Part shown: piece by piece, positions 6,474 through 7,545 of the stretch | Layout of the letters: each line of letters opens with the position of its first letter | How positions within the stretch are numbered: position 1 is the first letter of the stretch | Origin: Desulfocapsa sp. | GTDB taxonomy: Bacteria; Desulfobacterota; Desulfobulbia; Desulfobulbales; Desulfocapsaceae | Assembly (NCBI GenBank): GCA_030635405.1 | Contig: DAOVZA010000085.1 | Location: 1-7,545 of the forward strand | Direction: 5' to 3' | DNA length: 7,545 bases | Position numbers and translations under genes: made by a program | Notes under the pieces: model-generated | What the model was told of the DNA's origin: nothing | Seen by the model: the letters and a program-made list of their open reading frames with translations, nothing else | The model's database searches: none

Positions 6474-7079
6474 ATGACAGGTGCTTTTTTACAGGGATTT
6501 GGGGTTGGTGGCGGGCTGATTATTGCGATTGGCGCTCAAAATGCGTTTGTTTTATCTCAGGGGATAAAGAAAAATTATCCTTTGGTAATTGCAGCCATCT
6601 GTATTTTGTGTGATGCAACTCTTATTGCTATCGGGGTTGGAGGTGTGGGAACGGCTGTTGCTGCCAATTCGTTACTTTCTGGTATCGCTACTTGGGGAGG
6701 AGCAATTTTTCTTTTCTGGTTTGGTCTTAATTCCCTTCGATCTGCATTGAAAGGAGGTACTTTAGAGTCATCTGAAGAAGTTTCAATCCCCCTGAAACAA
6801 ATTGTGATGGCTACATTTGCCATTACTCTTCTCAATCCCCATGTGTACTTTGATACCATTGTATTACTCGGGAGTATTTCGGGACAATTCCCTGAGGGTG
6901 AGCGGCTAATCTTTGGTGCTGGTGCAATCACTGCTTCTATAATATGGTTTCTTTCCCTTGCTTTTGTGGCCAGACTGTTATCTCCTGTTTTCAAGAAACA
7001 GATATCCTGGAAAATTTTGGATATGTTTGTCTGCCTTACCATGTGGGGGATCGCTTTATCCCTTGTTCTCAACAGTTAA
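6474..7079 (+). CDS. argO: LysE/ArgO-family basic amino acid exporter
   Basis: A 201-residue inner-membrane exporter, near the 211 of E. coli ArgO. Hydrophobic segments occur at about 5-22, 36-60, 67-85, 108-133, 144-168 and 180-199. Family signatures are IGAQNAFVLSQGI (19-31), CDATLI in the second segment, TWGGAIFLFWFG (73-84), and LLNPHVYFDTIVLLGS (119-134). That last block is close to the LNPHVYLDT of ArgO; Corynebacterium LysE has LNPNAYLDA. The first motif has GAQN where ArgO and LysE have GPQN. The ATG has a clear AAAGGA site. The divergent ArgP neighbour supports export of arginine, lysine or toxic analogues, driven by the membrane potential. Which of the two amino acids is exported cannot be decided from sequence. 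No terminator is visible after the TAA; only a short AT-only palindrome (ATAAT-T-ATTAT, about 7086-7096) is present. Confidence 0.92.
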   Translation: MTGAFLQGFGVGGGLIIAIGAQNAFVLSQGIKKNYPLVIAAICILCDATLIAIGVGGVGTAVAANSLLSGIATWGGAIFLFWFGLNSLRSALKGGTLESSEEVSIPLKQIVMATFAITLLNPHVYFDTIVLLGSISGQFPEGERLIFGAGAITASIIWFLSLAFVARLLSPVFKKQISWKILDMFVCLTMWGIALSLVLNS

Positions 7080-7123
7080 TTACTCATAATTATTATACTT
7101 TTGTTTGCATCTTTTGTGACTAC

Positions 7124-7153
7124 AAATTTTCCAGGATCGGCCCAGGTAGTGGT
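7124..7153 (+). repeat. Direct repeat, copy 1 (PGSAQVVV block of the mscS fragments)
   Basis: The 25 bases 7129-7153 match 7521-7545 at 24 positions; the only difference is A at 7148 against G at 7540. Allowing one missing base, the match extends left to the AAATT at 7124-7128. The spacing is 392 bp. It encodes PGSAQVVV in both copies, so it looks like homologous coding sequence from a tandem duplication and not an insertion site. Confidence 0.8.
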
Positions 7154-7367
7154 CAGGTCACTATGGGATGACAGGGGAGGGCATCAGTTGGCAGGTGTTC
7201 TTCTTGAAGGGCGTTATCGCATTGACGACGTACGAAAACGAACAGGAATTCGATCTGCGGTGTTTGCAAAAATACTTACGATTTTGCAGAAAAATAACAT
7301 TCCTCTTGCTGTTCCCGGGGTGAGGGTTGAGACCCCCATGGGTATGGTTGCTTCGACCTATGTTTAA
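7128..7367 (+). pseudogene. MscS-type mechanosensitive channel, C-terminal fragment
   Basis: About 79 codons up to a TAA encode FPGSAQVVVRSLWDD, a helical stretch LEGRYRIDDVRKRTGIRS, then FAKILTILQKNNIPLAVP. The VRKRxxIRSxVfxxIlxxLxxxxIPlxxP pattern is that of the MscS cytoplasmic C-terminal domain, most like cyclic-nucleotide-type MscS proteins. There is no pore helix, no beta domain, no ribosome site and no ATG. The frame is open back to the exporter stop at 7079, with only a TTG at 7101. The fragment is in the same frame as the exporter but separated by its stop. I read it as a 5'-truncated remnant. The last 15 residues after LAVP may belong to the native tail or to the junction with the next fragment. 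Confidence 0.55.
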
Positions 7368-7545
7368 TAATCGAAGGAAGTTGGTTTTACAGTGTTTCTG
7401 ATAACTCAGTCAGTGATTCACCTGTCAGGGTGCGTGTTCGCCTACAGGTGGATTACAATGCAGATATTGACATCAATAAGACGTTAGTCCTTGAAGGCAT
7501 TGAGCCATGTGGTGAAATTATTCCAGGATCGGCCCAGGTGGTGGT
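7367..7545 (+). pseudogene. MscS-type channel, internal fragment running off the right edge
   Basis: A different frame from the preceding fragment is open from 7331 to the window end. From 7367 it reads IIEGSWFYSVSDN, then SPVRVRVRLQVDYNADIDI and GEIIPGSAQVV. This corresponds to the MscS segment after the PNG/PNS motif (E. coli IIAGNIINFS...GVAYDSDID), that is, the end of the beta domain and start of the alpha/beta domain. The preceding PNS and pore region are absent: a stop lies at 7328-7330 in this frame, and no start codon with a ribosome site is present. The fragment ends at the same PGSAQVV block with which the previous fragment begins. It may continue to a second C-terminus beyond the window. 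Confidence 0.5.
7515..7545 (+). repeat. Direct repeat, copy 2, cut by the window end
   Basis: This is the counterpart of 7124-7153. The match is still in progress at the last base, so the true repeat is probably longer and its right boundary lies outside the window. Confidence 0.8.

Noticed and set aside
6575..7072. Minus-strand ORF of 165 codons opposite the exporter
   Set aside because: It is a shadow of the ArgO-type gene, whose family motifs are unmistakable; it has no promoter or domain pattern of its own.
7101..7367. An intact small gene of 88 codons starting at TTG
   Set aside because: No ribosome site, and the product lines up only with the C-terminal end of a much longer channel protein.
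7124..7545. Integron attC sites or insertion-sequence ends at the direct repeats
   Set aside because: No GTTRRRY/RYYYAAC core pair, no terminal inverted repeats and no transposase or integrase; the repeat is coding sequence for the same MscS peptide.

Overview
The window is about 7.5 kb of AT-rich DNA from what looks like a Gram-negative bacterium. It carries lipoprotein and Sec signal peptides, two-membrane-segment sensor kinases with large periplasmic domains, an exact sigma-54 promoter consensus, and an ArgP/ArgO pair. A heme-binding Tll0287-like kinase beside solute-binding proteins would suit an anaerobic Desulfobacterota-type organism (Desulfobulbales would be my guess). That placement is inference; a gammaproteobacterium is not excluded.

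Left two thirds, minus strand, read from right to left. A tight three-gene operon (5200 down to 357) encodes a sensor histidine kinase with a periplasmic Tll0287-like domain and one c-type heme motif, a ModA/PstS-like lipoprotein, and a hybrid histidine kinase (helical periplasmic domain, PAS, HisKA, HATPase, receiver). The intergenic gaps are 5 and 3 nt. The operon is preceded by an exact match to the -24/-12 sigma-54 consensus (5279-5294). About 150 bp further upstream lies a perfect 12-11-12 inverted repeat (5403-5437) at a typical enhancer distance. After a 113-bp gap the same strand starts a PhnD-like solute-binding protein (243 down to 1, cut by the window edge). It has its own TATAAT box and an ARG-box-like palindrome (282-303). 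No permease or ATPase is visible, so the binding proteins more likely feed signals to the kinases than take part in uptake. This is inference.

Middle to right. A LysR-type regulator of the ArgP/LysG type (6357 down to 5467) is divergent from a LysE/ArgO basic amino acid exporter (6474-7079). The 116-bp spacer holds a perfect ATTAG-N5-CTAAT dyad with T-N11-A spacing next to the argP start. This is the classic regulator-exporter pair: ArgP/LysG senses lysine or arginine and switches on the exporter.

Right end (7080-7545). There is no intact gene. Two out-of-order fragments of an MscS-type mechanosensitive channel lie in tandem. The first is the C-terminal end, the second an internal piece that runs off the window. 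They share a direct repeat of about 30 bp at 392-bp spacing, which indicates a recent partial duplication and decay.
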